Made by a program: the position numbers and the translations under genes. A stretch of 64,000 nucleotides of DNA from assembly GCA_965221795.1 (NCBI GenBank), contig OZ244914.1, forward strand, positions 3,224,001-3,288,000, in the 5' to 3' direction. This document shows, piece by piece, positions 18,163-26,902 of this stretch. Source of the stretch: VYFG01 sp965221795. Its GTDB lineage: Bacteria; Pseudomonadota; Gammaproteobacteria; Arenicellales; Poriferihabitantaceae. The notes below the pieces were generated by a model that saw nothing but the letters and a program-made list of their open reading frames with translations, searched no databases and was not told the DNA's origin. The number at the start of each line of letters is the position of its first letter. Positions within the stretch are counted from its first letter, which is position 1.

Positions 18163-18447
18163 ATGGCACAAAATAGAGGGACAGCACTGCAGGACCCATT
18201 TCTCAATGTTCTGCGAAAAGAAAGAATTTCCGTTTCCATTTTTCTGGTCAATGGAATCAAGTTGCAGGGGCAAATCGAATCGTTTGACCAGTTCGTGGTT
18301 TTACTTCGCAACAGTGTCAATCAGATGATTTACAAACATGCGATTTCAACCATTGTTCCTGCTCGTCCGGTAAGGATCCCGCATGATCATTCCATGGAGA
18401 GTGGTTATGATCCCAATTCCTCCCATCAGGATATGCGGCCCTATTGA
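18163..18447 (+). CDS. hfq: RNA chaperone Hfq
   Basis: Hexameric Sm-like RNA chaperone that pairs small RNAs with mRNAs. 94 residues. Sm1 motif: DPFLNVLRKERISVSIFLVN followed by GIKLQGQIESFDQFVVLL. Sm2 motif: YKHAISTIVP. The C-terminal tail of about 25 residues is shorter than in E. coli and rich in H, S and P. It lies between miaA and hflX, the canonical order. Confidence 0.97.
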   Translation: MAQNRGTALQDPFLNVLRKERISVSIFLVNGIKLQGQIESFDQFVVLLRNSVNQMIYKHAISTIVPARPVRIPHDHSMESGYDPNSSHQDMRPY

Positions 18448-18518
18448 TGAATGCGTGCGGCGGGCTGGTACTCCTACTATCTGGTCAATGTGCGAGCGGG
18501 TAGGGGTGCAACCCGTGA

Positions 18519-19964
18519 ATGTCTTCTGAAGCCGGCCTGTCCTCTAGCGAGCGAGTGTCCGGCTTTCTCGGATACCGGGAAAACTCCCGAGTGATGGGTG
18601 ATGAAGGCCACCATCCAAGTATGGATGGGGTGATTCTGGTGAAGCAACTGGGAGCCGACAGGGAAGTCGAATCCGGTCCGTTGCGTGAACTCACCGAATT
18701 GGCCATATCCGCCGGTGCCATGGTGTTGGCTACTTTCGTGACCCAGCGATCTCGCCCGGTTTCGCCGACCTATATTGGCAAGGGCAAGGTCGAAGAGCTG
18801 GCTGTCATGGTGTCTCAGTTGGAGGCCAGTCTGGTCATTTTTGATCATGCGCTGACTCCGGTTCAGGAGCGCAACCTTGAGCAACAATTATGCTGCCGGG
18901 TATTGGATCGTGTGGGACTGATTCTGGATATCTTTGCCTTGCGGGCGACCACCAGTGAAGGCAAACTGCAAGTGGAGTTGGCTCAACTGAAGCATCTTTC
19001 TACCAGACTGGTCAGGGGGTGGACTCATCTTGAGCGCCAAAAAGGAGGGATTGGTCTACGGGGGCCTGGCGAGACCCAGCTTGAGGTTGACCGAAGGTTG
19101 ATCGGAAAACGAATCAAAACCCTGATCGGTCGATTGCAGAAAGTGGAAGCCCAGCGCCGTCTGCGAAGACGCTCGCGCCATCGCACTCCAATCCCAACGG
19201 TATCATTGGTAGGCTACACCAACGCTGGAAAATCTTCCCTGTTTAACCGGCTTACCGGTGCCGGAGTTTATGCGGCGGACCAGATGTTCGCTACTCTGGA
19301 CCCGGTGATGCATCGGTTGGATGTGCCCGGATTTGGCCCAGTGGTTCTGTCCGATACGGTAGGATTCGTCAGAGATCTTCCGCACCATCTGGTAGCAGCC
19401 TTTCACAGTACGTTGGAAGAAGTTACCAGTGCGTCTTGCCTATTATTGGTCAATGATGCATCCGACCCCGATTGTCAGGATCTGGAAGATGCCGTGATTG
19501 CGGTGCTGGATGAGATCGGTGCGACGGATGTGCCGAGAATTGTGGTCCATAACAAGACAGACTTGCTGGATAGCGGTTTGTGTGTAGGGCCCGGTCGGTG
19601 GGAGAAAAGAGGGTCGGTGCGTGTTTCTGCAAGAACTGGTGACGGTATGGATGACCTTCTTGCTTCCCTGGCAGAATTGTTGGGCGTGCATCATCGGTAT
19701 TATGAAATTCGTATTGAAGCCAATGGCGGTGCGCTGCGCTCCTGCCTATATCGCCGTTGTGAGGTTGTGGAAGAGACATTTGATGAATCTGGTGCCAGCC
19801 TACTTCAACTCTGGATGTCGCCCGCAGACCATGGTTGGCTGCAAGCAAAAGGCGAGCTTCATGGACAATGGCATTATGTAACCTGTCCCGGGGCTGACAA
19901 TCCATCATTGGATGAGGATCCGGGCCACGGTATATGCAGCCTTAATCCGATCTTTGCTCCCTAG
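18519..19964 (+). CDS. hflX: Ribosome-associated GTPase HflX
   Basis: GTPase that splits stalled 70S ribosomes. Up to 481 residues; the true start may be one of the later Met residues (MGDEGHHPS or MDGVILVKQL), since the first 30 residues are not conserved in the family. N-terminal HflX domain with PTYIGKGKVEEL, linker GIGLRGPGETQLEVDRR, and G domain with GYTNAGKSSLFN (G1), DTVGFVRDLP (G3) and NKTD (G4). hflK and hflC, which normally follow, are absent; a convergent fic gene lies downstream. Confidence 0.94.
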   Translation: MSSEAGLSSSERVSGFLGYRENSRVMGDEGHHPSMDGVILVKQLGADREVESGPLRELTELAISAGAMVLATFVTQRSRPVSPTYIGKGKVEELAVMVSQLEASLVIFDHALTPVQERNLEQQLCCRVLDRVGLILDIFALRATTSEGKLQVELAQLKHLSTRLVRGWTHLERQKGGIGLRGPGETQLEVDRRLIGKRIKTLIGRLQKVEAQRRLRRRSRHRTPIPTVSLVGYTNAGKSSLFNRLTGAGVYAADQMFATLDPVMHRLDVPGFGPVVLSDTVGFVRDLPHHLVAAFHSTLEEVTSASCLLLVNDASDPDCQDLEDAVIAVLDEIGATDVPRIVVHNKTDLLDSGLCVGPGRWEKRGSVRVSARTGDGMDDLLASLAELLGVHHRYYEIRIEANGGALRSCLYRRCEVVEETFDESGASLLQLWMSPADHGWLQAKGELHGQWHYVTCPGADNPSLDEDPGHGICSLNPIFAP

Positions 19965-20079
19965 ATTGCGTTAACATTATTTAATGCATCGACGAATCTG
20001 AAGAATATGATATCAAACTGGTCGAAGCGCGAGATAACTCGCCATTCGATGGACCGGCTGAGACAGGCATTCCTCGTCG

Positions 20080-21408
20080 CTATCCAGTCAATGTTCGATC
20101 TCTTGCTGGGCGGAGATCATTCATCATCGTTCGTAACAGATCGTTGAACAACCGCTTGAGCACTTCCAGATCCTGTCCATTGCAGGAATCTGTCGGGCGA
20201 TGATTCAGCCAGAATCGCCAAAGGCATTTGTCAACGTCCAGATGGTTTTCCGTCGTGATTCGCGTCAGCAGATGAGTTCCCTGGAAATCCTTCAGTAGCA
20301 ACGTAAACCGGACCGAGATTTCGGATACGATCTCTGGCACTTCGGTCAGGTCCCGGCTTTGAATCGACTCGACACTGAATATATTCCCTTGGGTGTCCTT
20401 TCCGGTCGTTGTCCACTCCACTTTGCCGATTGACGAAAACTGTCCAGAAAATAACTCTAATTTGCTTTGGCAATAGTCTCCGAACGGAAACACGAGACTG
20501 TCAAGGTGGGCTCTTGCCACGATCTGTTTCTTCTTGGTTCTATTATCGTCAAGCGACTGCGTGAACAAAGCGATTTCCCGGTCGATATCCTCCACATCCT
20601 CGACAGATTCACCTCGTCCGGCCTTGAGATGCAACTCAAGGGCATATTCGCAACACGATGCGATGTAGTCGATAAACCATACCAGATTGTTGGTCTGGCC
20701 GGCTCTTTCCAGTTCCTGAATATAACGGTCGCGATCCTCCCGTCTGACGATTGCCACGGTATATCCGTGCCGGATAAGAATCAGGTTCATCAACAAGCGA
20801 GCCATTCGGCCGTTGCCGTCATCGAAAGGGTGGATCCGGACAAAGCGATAGTGAAATGTCGCGGCGAGAACCACAGGGTGCTCGCCTGCGGACTCGTGCG
20901 ACACATACCAGGCCATGAGATCGCTCATCGCGGGCTTCGTCTGTTCCGGGGGTGTGAAATAGTAGATTTCGCCTGTCGAGGTCCTGACATTATTCGGGGC
21001 GCTCTTGTATTTACCGATTTCGATACGGCGTCGGGCAGTTTGACCGTCTGGAGTCCGGGCTGGGGCTTCATATGGTTCTTTCAACAAAATCACATGGAGG
21101 TTACGAATGAAGGTCTCCGTCAGCTCTTCGGATCCCCTTAAGACTGCATCTTCGACCGCTTTGACAGCTTGATTATGCCCTTCGATGTCAAGATGATCTC
21201 TCATGGGTTTGCCATGTGCGGTAAGCCCATGGAGGATCAAGCTTCGCGTTTCGCCCAGCGTGAGAGAATTGCCTTCGATGGCGTTGGAATGGTAGTTTGC
21301 CTCAATGCGGAGCTTCTGACCTATGTGCGAGACGGCTTCAGGCGGGAGGGGACGCAGTGAGTCGAGTTCTCTCTTGAGTCGGTCGACCCTTCGGAGAACA
21401 TCACTCAT
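20080..21408 (-). CDS. Fic-domain AMP-transferase (auto-inhibited class II)
   Basis: Fic enzymes transfer AMP or another nucleotide part to a target protein. 442 residues. The active-site motif is HPFDDGNGRMARL, complete with the catalytic His and the anion-binding Asn and Arg. The inhibitory helix SNAIEGN (about residues 37-43) lies N-terminal to the Fic core, as in class II proteins. Residues after about 270 form a helical C-terminal part that probably includes a winged-helix-like end. It sits where hflKC is expected, between hflX (convergent) and the higBA relic. The target is unknown; regulatory or toxin-like roles are both known in the family. Confidence 0.88.
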   Translation of the reverse strand: MSDVLRRVDRLKRELDSLRPLPPEAVSHIGQKLRIEANYHSNAIEGNSLTLGETRSLILHGLTAHGKPMRDHLDIEGHNQAVKAVEDAVLRGSEELTETFIRNLHVILLKEPYEAPARTPDGQTARRRIEIGKYKSAPNNVRTSTGEIYYFTPPEQTKPAMSDLMAWYVSHESAGEHPVVLAATFHYRFVRIHPFDDGNGRMARLLMNLILIRHGYTVAIVRREDRDRYIQELERAGQTNNLVWFIDYIASCCEYALELHLKAGRGESVEDVEDIDREIALFTQSLDDNRTKKKQIVARAHLDSLVFPFGDYCQSKLELFSGQFSSIGKVEWTTTGKDTQGNIFSVESIQSRDLTEVPEIVSEISVRFTLLLKDFQGTHLLTRITTENHLDVDKCLWRFWLNHRPTDSCNGQDLEVLKRLFNDLLRTMMNDLRPARDRTLTG

Positions 21409-21534
21409 GGCCTACCTCGGCATTCCATAGGCTACATATCCAACCCCGTAGTATCATTCCCATTATCATTTCATGTTGAGCGAATCATGGTTCCAATCAA
21501 GCTTCAGGCTGCCGCAGGCATGCCTATGTCAGGT

Positions 21535-21660
21535 AGTAGGCAGCCTTGCAATATCCAGTATTCCGCGTTGCCCCATCCCGTACCTTCTAGTGCAGAGGAC
21601 ATTTCCGGAGAAACGCCTTATTAGCATTGACAAGACGGGACAGCGTGTTGTGCACAACCC
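21535..21660 (-). pseudogene. Relic of HigA-type antitoxin
   Basis: On the minus strand NTLSRLVNANKA is followed, after a one-base frameshift, by VSPEMSSALEGTGWGNAEYW and ILQG. This matches the helix-turn-helix end of HigA antitoxins (LSRLVNGKRAISPEMALRLE then G...AE.WL.LQ). The N-terminal half is not visible. It lies directly downstream of the HigB relic, the usual higBA order. Confidence 0.6.
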
Positions 21661-21699
21661 CAGTCGGGCAGGGCCTGGCTGACCGTGCCTCCCGGTCAG

Positions 21700-21795
21700 T
21701 CAGTGGTAGTCAGTTCATTCGATATTTTCCGCTTCGCCGCCCACAAAACGGAAAATGATCCGCCAGTTCCTATTGACCAGCACGCTCCAGTATCG
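21700..21795 (-). pseudogene. Relic of HigB-type mRNA interferase toxin
   Basis: The minus strand encodes RYWSVLVNRNWRIIFRFVGG and then EAENIE, a TGA stop, and TDYH with a second stop. HigB/RelE-type toxins end in W.V.VN.NWR..FRF..G.A..V.L.DYH, so this is the C-terminal third with a premature stop. The N-terminal part is not recognisable. Confidence 0.65.
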
Positions 21796-22187
21796 CTGAG
21801 AGAGCCAGCCAAAGACGAAGATCAAGCATATCATGTCCCAGCCAATTTATACTAATGCGCCCTGGGCAAATGCCACTGGGTGATCTGGCCTCACTATTCT
21901 GTGATCTTCTTCCCCGTCGACTGGCTCTGGGTCGCTTGATGAATGGACCATATGAGTGGTCTCGGCGGTAGTCTGAAAACCTCCGGTTGGCCCAGGCCAT
22001 ATGGTAAAATCAGGCTCTACTAGCCTCCGTTGTATTGCGATCCGAACGGGCCGTGCGGTCGTGGTCAGGGACTGAGTGGGTATCGAATCGGGACGTCTGT
22101 ATGGAATGTTCCCGGTGCTGGCCCAATTCTGACGATTACCTATTCATACCGTAAAGGGGATTGGTTCCCCATTGCCTGCTGATTTCC

Positions 22188-24809
22188 ATGACTGAGTTAC
22201 CTTTTGCACGTGAGATGCTACCTGCCAATCTGGAGCAGGAAATGCGTCATTCTTACCTGGATTATGCGATGAGCGTCATCGTTGGGCGGGCTTTGCCGGA
22301 CATCCGGGATGGATTGAAGCCCGTACATCGTCGGGTTCTTTATGCGATGACGGAATTGGGAAATGACTGGAACCGGCCTTATAAGAAATCCGCCCGTATC
22401 GTGGGGGATGTCATCGGAAAATACCATCCCCATGGCGATACGGCAGTATATGACACGATTGTTCGTATGGCCCAGGATTTTTCCATGCGCTATATGCTGG
22501 TCGACGGCCAGGGAAACTTCGGTTCCGTAGACGGAGATGCTCCGGCGGCCATGCGATATACGGAAATTCGATTGAGTCGGATTGCGCATGAGTTGCTTTC
22601 GGACCTCGACGAAGAGACGGTCGACTTTGGTCCGAACTATGATGAAACCGAAACCCAGCCCCTGGTTTTGCCGACCCGAGTGCCGAATTTGCTGGTCAAT
22701 GGCTCTACGGGGATTGCGGTGGGGATGGCGACCAACATCCCCCCTCACAATCTCGGCGAGACAATAGCCGGTTGTCTGGCATTGATTGACAATCCGGATA
22801 TTACAACTGCGGAATTGATGGAGCGGATTCCCGGACCGGACTTTCCCACGGCTGGAATAATTCTTGGCCGCAGTGGGATTTATTCTGCGTATGCAACCGG
22901 CCGGGGGCGCATCTATGTGCGTGCTCGAACAGAGACTGAAACATCGGAAAAAGGGCGTGAGTCCATCATCGTCACCCAACTGCCTTACATGGTGAACAAG
23001 GCTCGCCTGATGGAAAAAATAGCAGAACTGGTGAAGCAAAAACGGATAGAAGGCATTGCCGCACTGCGGGATGAGTCAGATAAGGCGGGCATGCGTATGG
23101 TGATTGAGGTCAAGCAGGGAGATCAGGCCGAGGTAGTGTTGAACAACCTGTTCAAGCAGACACGCCTGCAGTCGGTATATGGAATCAATATGGTGGCCTT
23201 GAGCAGTAATCAACCCAGAATCTTCACTCTCCGGGAGATGCTGGAAGAATTTTTATATCACCGACGGGAAGTGGTGACCCGCCGTACGGTATTCCGATTG
23301 CGCAAGGCGCGCGCTCGTGCGCATATTCTGGAAGGGTTGGCGGTAGCATTGGCGAATTTGGATCCGGTGATTGAATTGATTCGGGGGGCTTCGAATCCGG
23401 CGGAAGCACGAGAGAAACTGCTTGCTATCCAATGGGAATCCGGGTTGCTGGCGACCAAGTTGTCGCGCAGGGATGCGGATATCTCACGCCCGGAGGGGCT
23501 GTCTCCCGAGCTGGGTATGCAACCGAATGGTTATCAGCTTTCTTCCGAGCAGGCGCAAGCGATCCTGGACCTCAGGCTACACAGGCTGACGGGGTTGGAG
23601 CAGGAAAAGATCTGGGAAGAGTATGCAAAAATTATTGATGCAATCCGCTCTCTCCTGACCATCTTGCAAGACCCGGACCGCCTGGTCTCGACGATCCGGG
23701 AAGAACTGGAGGAAATCCGCAAACGTTTCGGGGATGAGCGACGCACGGAGATTCGGGAGGGTAGCATTGATCTGGAGGATGAAGACCTGATCCCCGAAGA
23801 AGAACTGGTGGTGACCCTGTCTCATGCCGGATATGCCAAGTCGCAGCCGGTCAGCGACTACACGTCCCAGCATCGAGGGGGTAAGGGGAAAACAGCGACC
23901 AAGACCCGGGAAGAGGATTTTGTCGAGCGCATGTTCGTCGCCAATTCCCACGATACCATCCTGTGTTTTTCGGATCGCGGAAAGGTGTATTGGCTCCGCG
24001 TGTTCCAGTTACCAAGGGCGGGACGACAGGCCCGTGGGAAACCATTGGTCAATCTGTTGCCATTGGAATCCGGTGAGCAAGTGACCGCGATTTTACCGAT
24101 CAAAAGCTACGCCGATAATCGGTATATTGTCATGGTAACGGCCAGGGGTACAATTAAGAAATGTGATCTCTCAGTCTTTTCCAATCCCCGAAGCACTGGG
24201 ATCATTGCGGTTCGTTTGGACGAAGATGACTACCTGATTGACGTGGCCCTGATTCGGGAAGGGGAGGATATTTTGCTGGTCAGTAACCAGGGCAAGGCGA
24301 TACGGTTTAGGGAGGGATTGGTCCGCAGTATGGGACGAACTGCCCGGGGCATGCGGGGAATCAAGTTGACTGATGAAGGGCGAGTAATCTCGTTGTTGGT
24401 GTTGCCCGAAACGGACCCGGATCGCCCGGAACAGGACTTGTCTGTATTGGTCTGTACGGCCAATGGGTATGGCAAACGAACCTTGATCAAGGAATTTCCG
24501 AGGCGGGGTCGTGGCGGCATGGGGGTTATTGCGATCAAATTGTCGGAACGAAATGGGGATGTAGTCAGTGCGCTGATGGTCTCACCACAAGATGAAGTCA
24601 TGCTCATTACCGATGGTGGCATTTTAATTCGAACCTCGGCATATGGAATATCTTGTATCGGGAGAAATACGCAGGGAGTCCGGGTCATTGCGGTCGGTCC
24701 GGAAGAACAGTTGGCGAGTGTCAGTCGTATCGACGAATCAACCCGTGGAGATGACGACACTGCCTCCGACGATACACGGACGGAATCGGAGTCACAGACC
24801 CTTCACTGA
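22188..24809 (+). CDS. gyrA: DNA gyrase subunit A
   Basis: Subunit A of the type II topoisomerase that introduces negative supercoils. 873 residues from the ATG at 22188 (MTELPFAREM). The active-site region AAMRYTEIRLS holds the catalytic Tyr. The quinolone-binding helix reads HPHGDTAVYDTIVRMAQ, so the position of E. coli Ser83 is Thr and Asp87 is kept. GyrA-box-like QRRGGKG is represented by QHRGGKGK at the start of the C-terminal beta-pinwheel (about residues 560-850). The tail is acidic. It heads the co-directional block that continues with pheA 14 bases downstream; serC, usually next, is missing. Confidence 0.97.
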   Translation: MTELPFAREMLPANLEQEMRHSYLDYAMSVIVGRALPDIRDGLKPVHRRVLYAMTELGNDWNRPYKKSARIVGDVIGKYHPHGDTAVYDTIVRMAQDFSMRYMLVDGQGNFGSVDGDAPAAMRYTEIRLSRIAHELLSDLDEETVDFGPNYDETETQPLVLPTRVPNLLVNGSTGIAVGMATNIPPHNLGETIAGCLALIDNPDITTAELMERIPGPDFPTAGIILGRSGIYSAYATGRGRIYVRARTETETSEKGRESIIVTQLPYMVNKARLMEKIAELVKQKRIEGIAALRDESDKAGMRMVIEVKQGDQAEVVLNNLFKQTRLQSVYGINMVALSSNQPRIFTLREMLEEFLYHRREVVTRRTVFRLRKARARAHILEGLAVALANLDPVIELIRGASNPAEAREKLLAIQWESGLLATKLSRRDADISRPEGLSPELGMQPNGYQLSSEQAQAILDLRLHRLTGLEQEKIWEEYAKIIDAIRSLLTILQDPDRLVSTIREELEEIRKRFGDERRTEIREGSIDLEDEDLIPEEELVVTLSHAGYAKSQPVSDYTSQHRGGKGKTATKTREEDFVERMFVANSHDTILCFSDRGKVYWLRVFQLPRAGRQARGKPLVNLLPLESGEQVTAILPIKSYADNRYIVMVTARGTIKKCDLSVFSNPRSTGIIAVRLDEDDYLIDVALIREGEDILLVSNQGKAIRFREGLVRSMGRTARGMRGIKLTDEGRVISLLVLPETDPDRPEQDLSVLVCTANGYGKRTLIKEFPRRGRGGMGVIAIKLSERNGDVVSALMVSPQDEVMLITDGGILIRTSAYGISCIGRNTQGVRVIAVGPEEQLASVSRIDESTRGDDDTASDDTRTESESQTLH

Positions 24810-24823
24810 ACGACAGGCAGACC

Positions 24824-25909
24824 GTGTCGGATAGCTCCGAAAAGCAGCTTCGTCAATGTCGTGAACGGATCGACTCGATTGACAACCGCATTCTCGAGTT
24901 GATGGAAGATCGGCTCAAGGTGGCCGAAGGAATTGGACAAATCAAACAGGGGCTTTCGGAACCAGCGTACTACCGTCCGGAAAGGGAGGCCCAAGTGCTT
25001 GACCGGCTTCGACAGCGAAAGCCGGCTCATATGACGATGCAGGATCTTGAATCCCTGTTTCGTGTGATCATGTCGATCACGCGCAATTCGGAGACTGGCC
25101 TGTCCGTTGCCTTGGTCGGTCTGGAAGGGTCACGATCGGAAGTAGCGGCCCGGCAACATTTCGGGGAGTCGATTCAAGTGGTCCGTAGTCCGACCATTCC
25201 AGCAGCGATTCAATGTGCCCAAAATGGACAGGCGAATTTTGTCCTGATTGCGGTAGACGATTTTCTCCATGCCTGCAATCCTCGCCTTATGGCGCAATGG
25301 TCCATAACCCCACTGTTCATCTGCGCGGAAATCCTGTTACCCGTCTCGTATCATCTGGCGACGGCGGCCACTTCCCTGCAGGATGTATGCGGAGTAACGG
25401 CGTTGCCCCAAATGATCGATGCCTGCTGGCACTGGTTGGACCAGCATCTTGCCGGTGTAGAACGGATTTCCTGTGAAAGCCGATCGAAGGCCCTGGAGAT
25501 GGCGGTGCAATCATCCCGGATCGCGGCGATCGTGGAAACCGATCGGCTGGAGCCGTCACAATTACCGATTCTGGTTGAAAATATTCAGGATCAGACTACG
25601 GATTTTTCGCGGTTTTGGGCATTTTCGACTCGGGATACGCCGCCGAGTGGAGACGACAAGACGAACTTCCTGATCATGACACGCGACTATCCCGGAACGT
25701 TGCTGGGCATACTGAAAGCGCTGGATCGATTCGGGGTGGAAGTGGCCCAGATCGCATCCCAAGATTCATCCTTCGGCACAGAAGAACATTGGGTCCTTAT
25801 GGAAGTGAGAGGGCATCAAAAAGATGATCGCGTCTCTGCCGCGATGGACGAGATACAGGCCGAATCCGGGCAGTATTGTCGGCTTGGCTCGTATCCGGCC
25901 ACCTGCTGA
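24824..25909 (+). CDS. pheA: Chorismate mutase / divergent prephenate dehydratase (P-protein)
   Basis: Bifunctional P-protein by architecture: chorismate mutase (about 5-90), prephenate dehydratase (about 95-270) and ACT (about 278-355). 361 residues, GTG start at 24824. The mutase part keeps RIDSIDNRILELMEDRLKVA and YRPEREAQVLDRL. The dehydratase part is unusual: the GPxGTFS stretch reads GLEGSRS, the PIENS stretch reads AVDDFLH, and the catalytic TRF motif reads SRF (DFSRFWAF). In the ACT domain the phenylalanine-binding ESRP reads ASQDS. I infer an active mutase with a doubtful dehydratase and altered feedback control. It lies between gyrA and tyrA as expected. Confidence 0.82.
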   Translation: MSDSSEKQLRQCRERIDSIDNRILELMEDRLKVAEGIGQIKQGLSEPAYYRPEREAQVLDRLRQRKPAHMTMQDLESLFRVIMSITRNSETGLSVALVGLEGSRSEVAARQHFGESIQVVRSPTIPAAIQCAQNGQANFVLIAVDDFLHACNPRLMAQWSITPLFICAEILLPVSYHLATAATSLQDVCGVTALPQMIDACWHWLDQHLAGVERISCESRSKALEMAVQSSRIAAIVETDRLEPSQLPILVENIQDQTTDFSRFWAFSTRDTPPSGDDKTNFLIMTRDYPGTLLGILKALDRFGVEVAQIASQDSSFGTEEHWVLMEVRGHQKDDRVSAAMDEIQAESGQYCRLGSYPATC

Positions 25910-25942
25910 AATTTTTGGTTTCATCCGCGGCATTGGAACACG

Positions 25943-26896
25943 GTGAGTACTGACTCTGCCAAGCCATTCCATATTCCGGTGCTGGGCATCATTGGCGTTG
26001 GGATGATTGGCGGTTCTCTTGCGTTGGGGCTGAAGAAAAAACGCTTGATAGACCGGGTAATCGGGTATGGACGGGATCACCGGAATCTGGAAAAGGCCAA
26101 GGGTCTGGGGGTAATTGATGAGGCAGCCACCTCCGCTGCCAGCCTGGCAATGCAAAGTGATCTGGTGTTACTGGCCACCCCTGTCGGCGCCATGGGAAAC
26201 ATCATGGCCGAAATCCAACCGGTATTGCCGACGAACACGATTCTGACGGATGTGGGAAGTGTGAAGCAGAGTGTGGTAGACCAGGCTCGGAAGTATCTGG
26301 GGACTGCTTTAGCACGGTTTGTACCGGCCCATCCGGTAGCAGGCAAGGAAAAAAGTGGTGTGGATGTGGCCACTAGCCATTTGTATGAGCGGCACAAGGT
26401 TGTGATTGTACCGTTGTGCGAGTCTGATCCGGATGCCGTATGGGTCGTCGAAGAAATGTGGCGTCAGTTAGGGGCCAATATTGTGAGAATGGAGGTGGAA
26501 GAGCACGATCGTATACTGGCGATGACCAGTCACCTGCCGCATCTGCTGGCGTATGCCATGGTGCATTACTTTGCAGCAGGAGCGGACCGGGAAAAATGTT
26601 GTGAAATGGTTGCCGGTGGATTTTACGACTTTACCCGAATTGCCAGTAGCGACCCGGTAATGTGGCGGGATATTTGCACGATGAATCGGGAGTCGATTCT
26701 GACTCATATTCATGGATATCGGGAGCATCTATCGCGCTTGGAATCAATGGTGATGGAGGGAAAGGGCCCGGAACTGGAAGCACTGTTTTCTGCAGCCCGG
26801 AAAGCCCGTGCTGAAGTCCATGAAAAAAGGCAGCAGCACCCGAGTGCACCCCGGATGTCTGCAGTGACTCGGGTACGACAACAGACCAACCGGTAA
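25943..26896 (+). CDS. tyrA: Prephenate dehydrogenase
   Basis: Oxidatively decarboxylates prephenate to 4-hydroxyphenylpyruvate for tyrosine. 317 residues, GTG start. The NAD-binding fold opens with LGIIGVGMIGGSLALGLKKK. VPAHPVAGKEKSGVDVA contains the catalytic His region, and EVEEHDRILAMTSHLPHLLA a second conserved block. A basic tail (KARAEVHEKRQQ) follows. It is six bases from aroA, so co-transcription is very likely. Confidence 0.94.
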   Translation: MSTDSAKPFHIPVLGIIGVGMIGGSLALGLKKKRLIDRVIGYGRDHRNLEKAKGLGVIDEAATSAASLAMQSDLVLLATPVGAMGNIMAEIQPVLPTNTILTDVGSVKQSVVDQARKYLGTALARFVPAHPVAGKEKSGVDVATSHLYERHKVVIVPLCESDPDAVWVVEEMWRQLGANIVRMEVEEHDRILAMTSHLPHLLAYAMVHYFAAGADREKCCEMVAGGFYDFTRIASSDPVMWRDICTMNRESILTHIHGYREHLSRLESMVMEGKGPELEALFSAARKARAEVHEKRQQHPSAPRMSAVTRVRQQTNR

Positions 26897-26902
26897 ATCC
26901 AT

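Larger units (their letters stand above)
21409..22187. other. Spacer between fic and gyrA containing a dead toxin-antitoxin pair
   Basis: About 780 bases. The left part carries the higA and higB relics listed separately. From about 21800 to 22187 I see no gene; this is the gyrA leader and must contain its promoter, but I see no clear element. Confidence 0.45.

Noticed and set aside
22188..22530. Acquired quinolone resistance in gyrA
   Set aside because: Thr at the Ser83 position is natural in several gammaproteobacteria and Asp87 is unchanged, so no acquired mutation can be claimed.
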